From NCBI GenBank assembly GCA_002071445.1, contig MWFE01000042.1, forward strand, positions 33,835-97,834: 64,000 nucleotides of DNA, given 5' to 3'. How positions within the stretch are numbered: the first letter of the stretch is position 1; each line of letters opens with the position of its first letter. The notes under the pieces were generated by a model. The model was not told where the DNA came from. It saw only the letters and a list, made by a program, of their open reading frames with translations, and did no database searches. Position numbers and translations under genes: made by a program. The DNA is from Bacteroidetes bacterium ADurb.Bin008. Its GTDB lineage: Bacteria > Bacteroidota > Bacteroidia > Bacteroidales > Tenuifilaceae. Shown piece by piece: positions 18,088 through 27,200 of the stretch.

Positions 18088-21000
18088 ATGCAAAATAGAG
18101 GCGCCATTAGGCTTATTGCCATTGCACTAGCGCTGGTATGTATCTACCAGCTCTCCTTCACCTGGGTTACCAAAAAGGTAGAACGCCAAGCTGTACGCAT
18201 AGCTCAGGGCGATGCCAAAAAGGAGTATCACTATCTCGATTCTATTTCGAACGAAACGGTTTACAACTTCCTGTGGGTAAGAAAATACACCTATCGGGAT
18301 TGTAAAGAGAGGGAAATCAATCTGGGTCTTGACCTAAAAGGCGGGATGAACGTAACCCTCGAAGTGTCGGTGGTGGAAATCCTTCGTTCCATGTCGAACT
18401 ACAGTACCGACAGTTCATTCCTTGCTGCCATAGATATGGCCAAGAAAATGGCTCCCAGCGAGGATTTTGTTACCCGATTCGGGAACGCATTCCAAGCCAT
18501 TGCTCCCAATGCCAGGCTGGCGGCTATTTTCAATACCGTTGAGCTGCGCGACAGGATCAATTTCAACTCTTCCAACGAGGATGTGTTGAAGGTTATCCGC
18601 AAGGAGGCTGAAGATGCCATTGCAAACTCTTATAATATCTTACGGAACAGGATCGACCGCTTTGGCGTTTCACAACCCAACATACAAAGGCTCGAAGGGT
18701 CGGGAAGGATTTTGGTTGAACTTCCCGGGGTTAAAGACCCGGAGAGGGTTCGCAAACTCCTGCAAGGAACGGCCAGCCTTGAGTTTTGGGAGACTTACGA
18801 AAACAGCGAGATTTTCCCATCGCTTGAACAGGCCAACAGAAAAATTAAGGAGATCAATGATGCTTTGGCCAAACTTGAAGCGCCCGCCGAAAAGGAAAAA
18901 ACAGAAACTCCAAAGGAAAAACCTGCCATTGAAGAAACTCCCGCCGAAAAAGCGGATACCGCTTCAAAAGAGGATGAGCTGCTGAGCATGCTTAAGACGG
19001 AAAGCGACACTACAGATTTAACCCGTGAAGAGTGGGCCAAGGATTATCCCCTATTTGCCATTCTAAGCCCATCCACCAATCAGCAGGGTCAAATTCTACC
19101 GGGCCCATCCATTGGATTGGCACATTATCGCGACACAGCTAAAATCAATGAATACCTCAACACGCCTCAGATTCGTCAGCTTTTCCCAAGGGATGCCAAA
19201 TTCTTATGGACTGTCAAACCGGTGAAATGGGATAAAACCAAGAGCTACTATGAGCTGATTGCCATTAAAGTGACCAATCGCGATGGCAAGCCCTCGCTGG
19301 ATGGCTCGGTGGTTACCGATGCCCGTGATGAGTTTGGCACTTCCGGATCTGCCGAAGTAACCATGGCCATGAATGCCGAAGGTGCAAAAATTTGGGCCAG
19401 ATTAACAGCCGACAACGTGGGTAAATCCATAGCCATTGTTCTCGATGAGCTGGTTTATTCATATCCAAGGGTTAATCAGGAAATCAAAGGAGGACGTTCA
19501 TCCATCACCGGGGATTTTACCATTAACGAGGCGAAAGACCTTGCCAACGTGCTCAAATCAGGAAAACTTCCTGCACCCGCACGCATTATTCAGGAGGAGA
19601 TTGTGGGGCCCTCATTAGGCCAGGAATCCATTGACTCCGGAATGAGATCGTTCGTTTTCAGCTTGATCATTGTAATGCTTTACATGATATTCTACTACAG
19701 CCGCAGGGGCGGCGTGATTGCCGACGTAGCTCTGATGGCCAACCTGTTTTTCATCTTCGGGGTACTGGCCTCCTTCCAGGCCACCCTTACCCTTCCGGGT
19801 ATTGCCGGTATTGTGCTAACCATGGGTATGGCGGTTGACACCAACGTGCTTATACTCGAGCGTATTCGTGAGGAGCACAGGGCCGGAAAAGGTTTGAACA
19901 TGGCTATTTCTGATGGTTTCAAAAATGCCTATTCGGCAATCATCGATGGAAACGTTACCACGCTGCTCACAGGGATTGTACTATACATGTTCGGCTCAGG
20001 CCCCATCCGCGGGTTTGCCACAACCCTTGTGATTGGTATTCTCACATCGCTCTTTAGCGCAATATTCATCTCGCGCCTGATTATTCAATTCATGGTTGAC
20101 AGAAAGTACACACTTACCTTCTGGACCAAATTCAGCGAGCAGGCCTTTCAAAATACAAAGATCAACTTCATTGGCAGTAGAAAATTTGCATACATTTTTT
20201 CGTCAACCATTATCATCATTACCCTGCTTTCGCTGGGTATCAGGGGGCTAAATCCCGGTATCGATTTCACAGGGGGCCGTTCGTATGTGGTAAGGTTCGA
20301 TCAGAATGTTTCTACAGCTGATCTGGCTTCGGATTTAAGGGTTATATTAGGTGAAAGTCCGGAGGTGAAAACCTTTGGATCGCAGAATCAGGTGAAGATT
20401 ACCACCAAGTACAAGATCAACGAGGACGATGAGAGCATTGATAATGAGATTGATTCGCTAATCTATGTGGGATCTGCATCATTCTTGCCCACAGATACTT
20501 CCCTCGAAACCTTCAAGGATGTTTATAAACAAAGCAGCGTAAAGGTTGGGCCAACCATTGCCATCGACCTTCGCCGCGAGGCTTTCATAGCCGTTTTCAT
20601 TGCATTGATAGCCATTTTCCTTTACATTGTCGTGAGGTTTAAAAACTGGAGCTACGGAACAGGTGCAGTTTTAGCCCTTTTCCACGATGCTCTGGTAATT
20701 GTTGGGATGTTTTCAATTTTCTACAATAGATTACCCTTTGGGCTGGAGGTTGACCAGGCATTTATAGCCGCAATCCTTACCATCATTGGGTATTCCATAA
20801 ACGACACCGTGGTTATTTTCGACCGTGTACGTGAGTACATTAAGCTTTATCCAAAGCGCGACAGGGTTGAAATCATTAATAGTGCGCTGAATGATACATT
20901 AAGCCGAACATTCTCAACATCTTTCAGTACTCTGGTGGTGCTTATCCCCATTTTCTTCTTCGGAGGCGATAGCATCCGCGGATTTATATTCGGGCTGATA

Positions 21001-21096
21001 ATCGGTATTATTTTTGGTACCTATTCTTCGTTGTTCATCGCATCACCGATTGCATACGACCTGCAGAAGAAAAGACTGCTTAAAGCAGCAAAATAA
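18088..21096 (+). CDS. secDF: Protein translocase subunit SecDF (fused)
   Basis: SecDF uses the proton gradient to pull proteins released by SecYEG across the inner membrane. The 1002-residue product joins SecD (about 1-620) and SecF (about 670-1000), as usual in Bacteroidota. SecD marks are GLDLKGGMNVTLEV, NILRNRIDRFGVSQPNIQ, VELPGVKDPERV and the membrane segment MGMAVDTNVLILERIREE. SecF marks are GLNPGIDFTGGRSY and IGYSINDTVVIFDRVRE. An acidic/basic low-complexity insertion of about 60 residues (270-330, rich in Glu, Lys, Pro and Thr) interrupts the periplasmic part. A strong terminator follows, so the gene is probably transcribed alone. Confidence 0.97.
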   Translation: MQNRGAIRLIAIALALVCIYQLSFTWVTKKVERQAVRIAQGDAKKEYHYLDSISNETVYNFLWVRKYTYRDCKEREINLGLDLKGGMNVTLEVSVVEILRSMSNYSTDSSFLAAIDMAKKMAPSEDFVTRFGNAFQAIAPNARLAAIFNTVELRDRINFNSSNEDVLKVIRKEAEDAIANSYNILRNRIDRFGVSQPNIQRLEGSGRILVELPGVKDPERVRKLLQGTASLEFWETYENSEIFPSLEQANRKIKEINDALAKLEAPAEKEKTETPKEKPAIEETPAEKADTASKEDELLSMLKTESDTTDLTREEWAKDYPLFAILSPSTNQQGQILPGPSIGLAHYRDTAKINEYLNTPQIRQLFPRDAKFLWTVKPVKWDKTKSYYELIAIKVTNRDGKPSLDGSVVTDARDEFGTSGSAEVTMAMNAEGAKIWARLTADNVGKSIAIVLDELVYSYPRVNQEIKGGRSSITGDFTINEAKDLANVLKSGKLPAPARIIQEEIVGPSLGQESIDSGMRSFVFSLIIVMLYMIFYYSRRGGVIADVALMANLFFIFGVLASFQATLTLPGIAGIVLTMGMAVDTNVLILERIREEHRAGKGLNMAISDGFKNAYSAIIDGNVTTLLTGIVLYMFGSGPIRGFATTLVIGILTSLFSAIFISRLIIQFMVDRKYTLTFWTKFSEQAFQNTKINFIGSRKFAYIFSSTIIIITLLSLGIRGLNPGIDFTGGRSYVVRFDQNVSTADLASDLRVILGESPEVKTFGSQNQVKITTKYKINEDDESIDNEIDSLIYVGSASFLPTDTSLETFKDVYKQSSVKVGPTIAIDLRREAFIAVFIALIAIFLYIVVRFKNWSYGTGAVLALFHDALVIVGMFSIFYNRLPFGLEVDQAFIAAILTIIGYSINDTVVIFDRVREYIKLYPKRDRVEIINSALNDTLSRTFSTSFSTLVVLIPIFFFGGDSIRGFIFGLIIGIIFGTYSSLFIASPIAYDLQKKRLLKAAK

Positions 21097-21116
21097 ACAA
21101 GGCAATGCATTGCCCC

Positions 21117-21162
21117 AAGCACATAATCCTGCAATCCGGTTGCAGGATTATGTGTTTTTAAC
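21117..21162 (+). terminator. Strong terminator after secDF
   Basis: A 15-bp perfect stem (21120-21134 with 21140-21154) closes the 5-base loop TCCGG and runs into a T-rich tract (GTTTTTAA). It separates secDF from tatA. Confidence 0.85.
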
Positions 21163-21180
21163 CCGACTGAGATTAAAATA

Positions 21181-21396
21181 ATGCCTGTATTCATTGGTTT
21201 TTCCGAGATTATTTTCATTGTCGCAATATTCTTTTTACTGTTCGGGTCGAAAAATATTCCCGAGATGGCTCGGTTTTTAGGGAAAGGAATAAGAGACATA
21301 AGAAAGGTAGCCGGTGAAGTAAAAAAACAGATTACCGAGGACGAAGCCCCGGAACGGGGTGCTGAAGCTGCCAATCCAAAAGAAAAGCAATCCTGA
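21181..21396 (+). CDS. tatA: Sec-independent protein translocase TatA/E family subunit
   Basis: TatA polymerises with TatC to move folded proteins across the inner membrane. The 71-residue protein has one N-terminal helix (IGFSEIIFIVAIFFLLFG), the hinge GSKNIPEMARFLGKGI, an amphipathic helix and a charged tail. The phenylalanine-glycine hinge and FGSKNIPE wording are standard. No tatC is in the window. It lies 84 bases after secDF, beyond a strong terminator. No clear promoter was found for it between that terminator and its start, so low-level read-through may contribute. Confidence 0.92.
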   Translation: MPVFIGFSEIIFIVAIFFLLFGSKNIPEMARFLGKGIRDIRKVAGEVKKQITEDEAPERGAEAANPKEKQS

Positions 21397-21502
21397 GAAA
21401 AAGTGTACCATTATTGATAATCAAGAATCTACCCCGATTTTTATTTTTTGCCATGTGGCATTTAAAAAAAACAAATGGTATAGTTCTCACATTTATTTAA
21501 GC

Positions 21503-21510
21503 TATCTTTG
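21503..21510 (+). promoter_or_regulatory. -7 box of the pseudouridine synthase gene
   Basis: TATCTTTG is identical to the secDF -7 box. It sets the transcript start near 21515, so the coding start must lie downstream of that. Confidence 0.5.
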
Positions 21511-21569
21511 CAACCCCATTTTTTAAATACTTATTATTAATCAATTGGCCACCCTATCGCAATGGAAGG

Positions 21570-22964
21570 TTGGCATTAAAAAAAGTTCAGAAATTGAAAG
21601 AAAAGAAAGATTTCGGAAAGAAACCCGTGAGGAGGAGTAGATCCGAAAAAAGTGAAGAGCCCGCAAGGGTTTACCGTCCCCGAACCATAAAGTTATCCGG
21701 TTGGGAACCCGGTTCAAGAAGAGAGGAGCAGCCTTTTTCCGAAGAAAAGCCGCGGGAGAGGCCTTCGGCACGTATGTCAAAGAGGGCTGATTCCGATTCG
21801 AGTGCAAGCAAACCTCGGTTTAAAAAAGAAACAGGGTTTGGCAAAAGCGGAATGAAACGATCAGCAGGTGAAAGCGAAGGCTTTCGCAAGGGGAAGAGGT
21901 TGGGCGACAAAAAGTTTGATGACGATCGTAGTCCATCGCGTTCGAGGGCAGGTCACAAAGAGAATTACCAAACACCCTATGGTGAAAAGAGAGGGAGGAA
22001 AACTGCCTATGCAGATTCCGATGAACGGTTTGGGAGAAGCAGGGAATCGTATGATAAACCGTATGGGAGGGGTACTGCCCGACCCGGTAGTAAATCGGAT
22101 GATCGTAAGGGCTTTGGCCGTAGGGAGAAGTATGGAGATGATTTCTCAACTCCGAGATATGAGAAAGGCCCCCGGCAATATAAGCAGAGCGGGAGAAGTG
22201 CTGAAAAGCCCCCAAGAATAGAGGCGGATTTGCAAACCGATAAGGATGGGCTCATCCGGCTCAACAAGTACATTGCCAACTCCGGTTTGTGCAGTCGCCG
22301 CGAAGCGGACGAATATATTGAAAAGGGATATATCACCGTGAATAATGTTACCCAAACCGAACTAGGCACAAAGGTTAGACTAACCGATGAAATCCGTTTT
22401 AAAGGCAAGGAGTTGGACCCCGAGGGTAAGGTGTACATACTGCTGAATAAGCCCAAAGATTACATCACCACCGTGGATGATCCCAACGCCAAACGCACGG
22501 TTATGGAACTCATAGAGGGTGCATGCCCGCAAAGGGTTTACCCTGTTGGCAGATTGGACAGGAACAGCACCGGTTTGCTGCTATTAACCAACGATGGCGA
22601 ACTTACCAAACGGCTTACCCATCCAAGTTTTATGAAGAAGAAGGTTTACGAAGTGGGACTCGATAAGCCGCTAAAACCCGAGGACATGAAATTGATTGCC
22701 AATGGCGTGGAGATTGACGGCGATATGATTAAACCCGATGCCATAGAGTATATCGACCCTCAGGATGCATCCCTGATTGGCATAGAAATTCACAGTGGGC
22801 AGAACAGAATAGTTAGAAGAATCTTCGAAAAGATTGATTATAAAGTCCAGAAACTCGACAGGGTGTACTATGCCGGACTGACCAAAAAGAATTTACCCCG
22901 GGGTAAATGGCGTTTTCTCAACCAAAAAGAGGTGAATATGCTTAAGATGAATAGGTTTGATTAG
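21570..22964 (+). CDS. RluB-type rRNA pseudouridine synthase with long charged N-terminus
   Basis: The C-terminal half is an RsuA/RluB/RluE/RluF-family enzyme that isomerises uridine in rRNA. An S4 RNA-binding domain (IRLNKYIANSGLCSRREADEYI, about 227-275) precedes the catalytic domain with aspartate 330 in GRLDRNSTGLLLLTNDG. Residues 1-225 are a disordered, Arg/Lys/Glu/Ser/Gly-rich extension. Such tails occur in Bacteroidota members of this family. No in-frame ATG exists near the start. TTG at 21570 is the best candidate, and an out-of-frame ATG at 21562 opens only five codons. The start is therefore uncertain by some codons. A bidirectional terminator follows. Confidence 0.88.
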   Translation: MALKKVQKLKEKKDFGKKPVRRSRSEKSEEPARVYRPRTIKLSGWEPGSRREEQPFSEEKPRERPSARMSKRADSDSSASKPRFKKETGFGKSGMKRSAGESEGFRKGKRLGDKKFDDDRSPSRSRAGHKENYQTPYGEKRGRKTAYADSDERFGRSRESYDKPYGRGTARPGSKSDDRKGFGRREKYGDDFSTPRYEKGPRQYKQSGRSAEKPPRIEADLQTDKDGLIRLNKYIANSGLCSRREADEYIEKGYITVNNVTQTELGTKVRLTDEIRFKGKELDPEGKVYILLNKPKDYITTVDDPNAKRTVMELIEGACPQRVYPVGRLDRNSTGLLLLTNDGELTKRLTHPSFMKKKVYEVGLDKPLKPEDMKLIANGVEIDGDMIKPDAIEYIDPQDASLIGIEIHSGQNRIVRRIFEKIDYKVQKLDRVYYAGLTKKNLPRGKWRFLNQKEVNMLKMNRFD

Positions 22965-22978
22965 CGAACAGATATTGT

Positions 22979-23020
22979 AAACAAAAAAGCAAGGCCTTTG
23001 AGTGCCTTGCTTTTTTGTTT
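22979..23020. terminator. Bidirectional terminator
   Basis: A 17-bp perfect stem (22979-22995 with 23004-23020) around an 8-base loop is flanked by A-run and T-run, so it works for the plus-strand pseudouridine synthase and the minus-strand lipoprotein gene that converge here. Confidence 0.85.
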
Positions 23021-23032
23021 AATGGCTTTGAC

Positions 23033-23527
23033 CTATTGCCCCGCGTCCTGTTCGGCAATGTTGCTCAACTTTTCATACTTTTTCTCCAACTCCTGCATTC
23101 TGGCCTGAAAACGATCCATAACGCTTGAAAAAGCCAAAAGTTGATCATCAGAAAAATCTTTTTTCATATTTTCGGCTTCCTCCAACTGGGTGAAAAGAGG
23201 TTGGGCTGTTGTTCCAATCTCTTGAAAATGGGTGGCAGCAACCTGAATCAACTTGATTTTTTGAAAGGTTGAAAGTTCGGCCCCCTCCTTAATACCCATT
23301 TTTTGGATTTCGGCAGCCAGCTTGTCCAATGCCATGGCGTATGCATCGACAGCTTTTGACATATTTTCTATGTACTCAACGGCCTCTGGGTTATCCTTCA
23401 GCGCATCGGGTATTTGAACTTCCATGGGCTGAAACGTTGAGGTTTCAACCTTTTTTTCCTTCGAGCCACAGCCGAATAAGAAAATGCCAACAAGGAGTAG
23501 CAACGGGATTAGGTGATATTTTTTCAT
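23033..23527 (-). CDS. Small lipoprotein of unknown function
   Basis: I do not recognise a family. The 164-residue product has a lipoprotein signal peptide ending in LFGC (cysteine at residue 20), then a mostly helical, charged mature part that may form a helical bundle or coiled coil (residues 45-160). No cysteine, catalytic motif or repeat is seen. It lies downstream of der on the same strand with a 77-base gap and ends at a strong bidirectional terminator. It is probably a periplasm-facing lipoprotein. Its function is unknown. Confidence 0.75.
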   Translation of the reverse strand: MKKYHLIPLLLLVGIFLFGCGSKEKKVETSTFQPMEVQIPDALKDNPEAVEYIENMSKAVDAYAMALDKLAAEIQKMGIKEGAELSTFQKIKLIQVAATHFQEIGTTAQPLFTQLEEAENMKKDFSDDQLLAFSSVMDRFQARMQELEKKYEKLSNIAEQDAGQ

Positions 23528-23604
23528 GGTTTAAAACTATTTTAATGAATAATTAAGAATAGGTAAAATTAATAAAAATGAACATAAAATAAAAATGGTT
23601 TCTT

Positions 23605-24912
23605 TTACTTCTGCCTAAAAAATAGCTGAATAGGTACACCGGAAAAGTTAAAACTCTCGCGCAGCTTATTCTCAATGTACCTCTTGTATGGCTCCTTAAC
23701 GTATTGCGGGAGATTGCAGAACAGTGCAAAGGATGGGCTATGGGTGGGCAGTTGCGTAGCATACTTAATTCTCACATATTTCCCCTTGTGTGCAGGGGGA
23801 GGATATGCCTCAACGGCTTCCAGAACCACCTCGTTGAGTTTGGAAGTGGGTATTCGCTGCTTCCTGTTCTCAAAAACCTGAGCAGCCTCTTCAATGACTT
23901 TGAAAATCCTTTGTTTTGTAAGTGCCGAGGCAAACACAATGGGCACGTCCTTAAAAGGGGCAATCCGTTGCTGTATTGCGCCTGTATATTCGGCCACGGT
24001 TTTATTGCCTTTCTCCACCAAATCCCACTTGTTTACCACCAGAACCACGCCTTTCCTGTTGCGGATAATCAGTTGAAAAATGCTCATGTCCTGAGCCTCG
24101 AAACCCTGAGTGGCATCGATAATCAGAACACAAACATCGGAATTCTCAATGGCACGTATTGAGCGCAAGACAGAATAAAACTCCAGATCTTCGCTCACTT
24201 TCGATTTTTTCCTAAGCCCTGCCGTATCGATTAGAAAAAAGTCGTGCCCAAATTTGTTGTAACGTGTATGCACCGCATCACGCGTTGTTCCTGCAATAGG
24301 GGTAACAATGTTTCGCTCTTCGCCGATAAAAGCGTTTATTAGCGATGATTTACCCACGTTGGGCCTTCCCACAATGGATATTCGCGGGACATCCGGTGAG
24401 TCCTCTTCCAGCGTTACTTTTTCGAAAGGCTTAACCAACTCGTCCAAAAGATCGCCCGTACCGCTCCCGTTGATGGAAGAAATACACCAGGGCTCTCCAA
24501 GCCCAAGGTTGAAAAATTCGAACGAATCGTGGTATCGCGTGGCATTGTCCACCTTATTCACCACCAGCAGTACGCGTTTGTTGCTTTTCCGCAGGATATG
24601 TGCCACCTCGCTGTCCATATCGGTTATTCCCGAAGTAACATCGACAACAAAAAGAATTACATCTGCTTCCTCAATGGCAATGATTACCTGCTTGCGTATT
24701 TCCTCCTCAAAGATATCGTCGGAATTCAACACATAGCCCCCGGTGTCGATTACCGAAAACTCAATACCGTTCCAGTCGGACTGGCCATAGATACGGTCAC
24801 GGGTAACACCCGCAGTTTCATCGACAATGGCCTTGCGTTGCCCGATAAGCCTGTTGAACAGGGTTGATTTTCCCACATTGGGGCGCCCTACAATGGCTAC
24901 TATATTGCTCAT
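23605..24912 (-). CDS. der: Ribosome biogenesis GTPase Der (EngA)
   Basis: Der has two tandem GTPase domains and helps assemble the 50S subunit. Both P-loops are present ([12 protein letters not shown] at residue 8 and [12 protein letters not shown] near 182), with switch motifs DTGG and DTAG, and NKxD motifs in VVNKVDNA and [11 protein letters not shown]-like C-terminal domain with [17 protein letters not shown] completes it. The 435-residue length is normal. It is 14 bases downstream of era on the same strand, so the two GTPases are almost certainly cotranscribed. Confidence 0.97.
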   Translation of the reverse strand: MSNIVAIVGRPNVGKSTLFNRLIGQRKAIVDETAGVTRDRIYGQSDWNGIEFSVIDTGGYVLNSDDIFEEEIRKQVIIAIEEADVILFVVDVTSGITDMDSEVAHILRKSNKRVLLVVNKVDNATRYHDSFEFFNLGLGEPWCISSINGSGTGDLLDELVKPFEKVTLEEDSPDVPRISIVGRPNVGKSSLINAFIGEERNIVTPIAGTTRDAVHTRYNKFGHDFFLIDTAGLRKKSKVSEDLEFYSVLRSIRAIENSDVCVLIIDATQGFEAQDMSIFQLIIRNRKGVVLVVNKWDLVEKGNKTVAEYTGAIQQRIAPFKDVPIVFASALTKQRIFKVIEEAAQVFENRKQRIPTSKLNEVVLEAVEAYPPPAHKGKYVRIKYATQLPTHSPSFALFCNLPQYVKEPYKRYIENKLRESFNFSGVPIQLFFRQK

Positions 24913-24926
24913 TTAGGTTATATTGA

Positions 24927-25808
24927 TTACTGATTATAGCCAAATCTTCTTAATTTCAATTCATTATCACGCCAATTGGGATCAACCTTGACGAAAAGTT
25001 CCAGGAAGACCTTTTTCCCAACAAATGACTCAATGTTAACCCTGGCATCGGTTCCCACCCTTTTTAACATCTTGCCCTGATGGCCAATGATAATGCCCTT
25101 CTGCGAATCCCTTTCAACGAAAACTATGGCCCTTATCCTATCCAGTTTAGGGCCCTCGATATACTCTTCAATGGCCACTTCCACTGAATAGGGTATCTCT
25201 TTCTGGTAAGTGGTTAAAATTTTTTCGCGGATAATCTCCGAGGCAAAAAACCGTAAGGTTCTATCGGTAAGAGTATCTTTGGGGAAGTAGGCAGGGGACT
25301 CCGGAAGGAATTTCAACAGCTGTGCCAGTATGGCGTCAATATTAAACTTATGCAGTGCCGAGGCGGGTATTATTACTGCCTTCGGCAGCAACTCCTTCCA
25401 TCGCTCAACCTGCTGTTCGACGCTTTGCTGGTATGCCAAGTCGATTTTATTGATTACCAAAACTATTGGCACTGTCTGGCGGCGTAATTTTTCCAGAAAC
25501 CCTTCGTACTTGGTGGGAGTTTCTACTGTATCGGTAACATACAGGATTACATCGGCATCGTCTAAAGCCGTTGTTACAAACCGCATCATCGATTCCTGCA
25601 ACTTGTAATTGGGCTTAAGTATGCCGGGCGTGTCGGAGTAAACTATCTGAAAATCCGGACCATTGACTATACCCATAATCCTGTGACGGGTAGTTTGTGC
25701 CTTGCTGGTGATAATGGAAAGCCGCTCCCCCACCAAAGCATTCATCAACGTTGATTTTCCCGTGTTGGGATTTCCGATAATATTTACAAACCCCGATTTG
25801 TGTGCCAT
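24927..25808 (-). CDS. era: GTPase Era
   Basis: Era binds the 3' end of 16S rRNA and GTP during 30S maturation. The 293-residue protein has the P-loop GNPNTGKST, the switch DTPG, the NKxD motif in LVINKIDLAYQ, and a C-terminal KH domain (KGIIIGHQGKMLKRVGTDAR). Position 15 of the P-loop has threonine where many Era proteins have valine (GNPNTGKST), which is common in Bacteroidota. It is the first gene of the era-der unit. Confidence 0.97.
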   Translation of the reverse strand: MAHKSGFVNIIGNPNTGKSTLMNALVGERLSIITSKAQTTRHRIMGIVNGPDFQIVYSDTPGILKPNYKLQESMMRFVTTALDDADVILYVTDTVETPTKYEGFLEKLRRQTVPIVLVINKIDLAYQQSVEQQVERWKELLPKAVIIPASALHKFNIDAILAQLLKFLPESPAYFPKDTLTDRTLRFFASEIIREKILTTYQKEIPYSVEVAIEEYIEGPKLDRIRAIVFVERDSQKGIIIGHQGKMLKRVGTDARVNIESFVGKKVFLELFVKVDPNWRDNELKLRRFGYNQ

Positions 25809-25828
25809 GAATATCCAATATTTGCCTG

Positions 25829-25836
25829 CAAAGGTA
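25829..25836 (-). promoter_or_regulatory. -7 box of era-der
   Basis: On the minus strand TACCTTTG is a perfect TAnnTTTG box, 20 bases upstream of the era ATG. The -33 region is weak. Confidence 0.5.
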
Positions 25837-25881
25837 GAAAGAATTAGCGCTTCTTAGGCGGCGCTCCCATATTTTCATGTT

Positions 25882-25898
25882 CAGGGGTTTCGCCCCTG
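25882..25898. other. Isolated GC hairpin in a gene-free gap
   Basis: The gap 25837-26133 between the era promoter and the sod terminator holds no convincing gene. The one clear element is a perfect 6-bp stem (CAGGGG / CCCCTG) with a 5-base loop, GAAA-type when read on the minus strand. No T-run follows. It may be a leader structure, or a copy of an interspersed palindromic repeat. Short open frames here look like chance. Confidence 0.3.
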
Positions 25899-26133
25899 TC
25901 AATCTCATTCTATGGTTATTTCAAAACAATGATACAAATTTATGCCATCGTCTGTCAACAGGGAATCATCACCACTTTTAGCATTGATCCCTTGTGTATC
26001 AATGCAACCTACGAGGGGACCCCTCCCTTTATCCATTGATTACAGACCAAGGCAACTTTTGCCAGTCCGATGGCAATACACCGCTGTGCCTTTTCAACAG
26101 CAAAGTTTTTCGTGTGCGGATTTGGGGAAACAG

Positions 26134-26176
26134 TAAAAAAATCCGGAGTAAAGAGCAGCTGCCCCTTACCCCGGAT
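26134..26176 (-). terminator. Terminator after superoxide dismutase
   Basis: On the minus strand ATCCGG at 26171-26176 pairs with CCGGAT at 26141-26146, extended by GTAA/TTAC after one mismatch, and a run of six Ts follows. It is about 48 bases after the sod stop codon. Confidence 0.7.
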
Positions 26177-26224
26177 CACCCTAAAACATAAACCAAACCA
26201 AAAAAAACTATTAACAGTACAAGA

Positions 26225-26827
26225 TTATAGTAGATTGAATCTTCTCTCAACTTCAGCCCAATTCACCACATGCCAAAAGCTGTTGATGTAGTCGGGGCGT
26301 CGATTTTGATATTTCAAATAGTAGGCATGCTCCCAAACATCAAGCGCCAGCAGGGGATATCCCTTTATCTCCGCCAAATCCATTATCGGATTGTCCTGAT
26401 TGGGCGTGGAGAACACAACCAGTTCGCCTTGTTTATCGATGAGCCAGGACCAGCCCGACCCAAAGCGGGTAGCCGCTGCGTTGGAAAACTTCTCCTTAAA
26501 CGCCTCGAAAGAGCCAAACTGCTTGTCGATGGCCTTGGCCAGCTCGCCGGAAGGCTTACCACCACCGTTGGGCGACATAATGCTCCAGAAAAGGTTATGG
26601 TTGTAGTACCCTCCGCCATTATTCCTCACGGCAGGCGAATGTTTGGAAACATTTTTCAGTATTTCGTCAATGGGCATCTTATCCAGTTCGGTGCCCTCAA
26701 TGGCCTTATTCAGGTTGTTGGTGTATGCACCATGGTGTTTCGTGTGGTGAATCTCCATGGTTAAACTATCGATATGCGGTTCCAGCGCATTGTAGCTGTA
26801 TGGTAATTGTGGTAGTTCGAATGCCAT
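26225..26827 (-). CDS. sod: Superoxide dismutase, Fe/Mn family
   Basis: This 200-residue cytoplasmic enzyme turns superoxide into hydrogen peroxide and oxygen. The metal ligands are present: His27 in [12 protein letters not shown], a second His in [12 protein letters not shown], and Asp and His in [10 protein letters not shown]. The glycine in GGGYYNH and the glutamine in STPNQDNP are Mn-type second-shell features, while the tyrosine in GGGYYNH differs from the common GGGHxNH. Metal choice, Mn or cambialistic, is therefore open. A PerR/Fur-like palindrome lies 24 bases before the start, and a terminator follows. It is a single-gene unit. Confidence 0.95.
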   Translation of the reverse strand: MAFELPQLPYSYNALEPHIDSLTMEIHHTKHHGAYTNNLNKAIEGTELDKMPIDEILKNVSKHSPAVRNNGGGYYNHNLFWSIMSPNGGGKPSGELAKAIDKQFGSFEAFKEKFSNAAATRFGSGWSWLIDKQGELVVFSTPNQDNPIMDLAEIKGYPLLALDVWEHAYYLKYQNRRPDYINSFWHVVNWAEVERRFNLL

Positions 26828-26850
26828 AGTATTATGTTTTTTTGTTATTA

Positions 26851-26869
26851 ATTTAGAATTATTCTAAAT
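26851..26869 (-). promoter_or_regulatory. PerR/Fur-type operator upstream of sod
   Basis: This is a perfect 9-1-9 inverted repeat whose core TTAGAATTATTCTAA matches the PerR-type consensus TTATAATnATTATAA at 12 of 14 specified positions, with the two differences symmetric. It sits 24-42 bases upstream of the sod ATG, where it would cover the promoter or transcript start. A minus-strand TTTTG lies further upstream as a possible -33 element. Binding by a Fur-family regulator is inferred. Confidence 0.6.
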
Positions 26870-27001
26870 AAGAAACATTGAACTTGGCAAAAGGTTCAAA
26901 ACAAGTTTAAATTGAAAAAGAGAATTAATACAGGGAATGAAAAAGATAATGTAATTACCTGAATAAGAGCAGGATATAAAACGAATAGCTTATTTAAAGA
27001 G

Positions 27002-27187
27002 CTAACATTTTTTCTTTACCACTTCACTTTTGGTAGCAAAAATCTCAATGCCAAGAAAGAAATACCTGTTGTCCCAAAATTCAACGCACCATTTTTGATC
27101 AAGCGAGTCTATTCTCTCAAGCAGCACCCTGCTCCTACCGATAAATGGCTTTTTCAACTGGTCGTTCTTCTCTTTCGAGTTAATCAT
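27002..27187 (-). CDS. Possible small protein, 61 residues
   Basis: An open frame with a normal ATG encodes a small, basic, soluble protein with a mixed pattern of charged and aromatic residues (WCVEFWDNRYFFLGIEI) and no signal peptide or membrane helix. The composition looks like a real protein, and it fills an otherwise empty 533-base space between sod and mqnD. I recognise no family, and no strong promoter or terminator supports it. Treat as doubtful. Confidence 0.35.
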   Translation of the reverse strand: MINSKEKNDQLKKPFIGRSRVLLERIDSLDQKWCVEFWDNRYFFLGIEIFATKSEVVKKKC

Positions 27188-27200
27188 GGTATAGAAACAA

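Noticed and set aside
25942..26291. Three short overlapping plus-strand frames in the era-sod gap
   Set aside because: They overlap each other in different frames, lack promoter boxes, and their composition does not look like protein.
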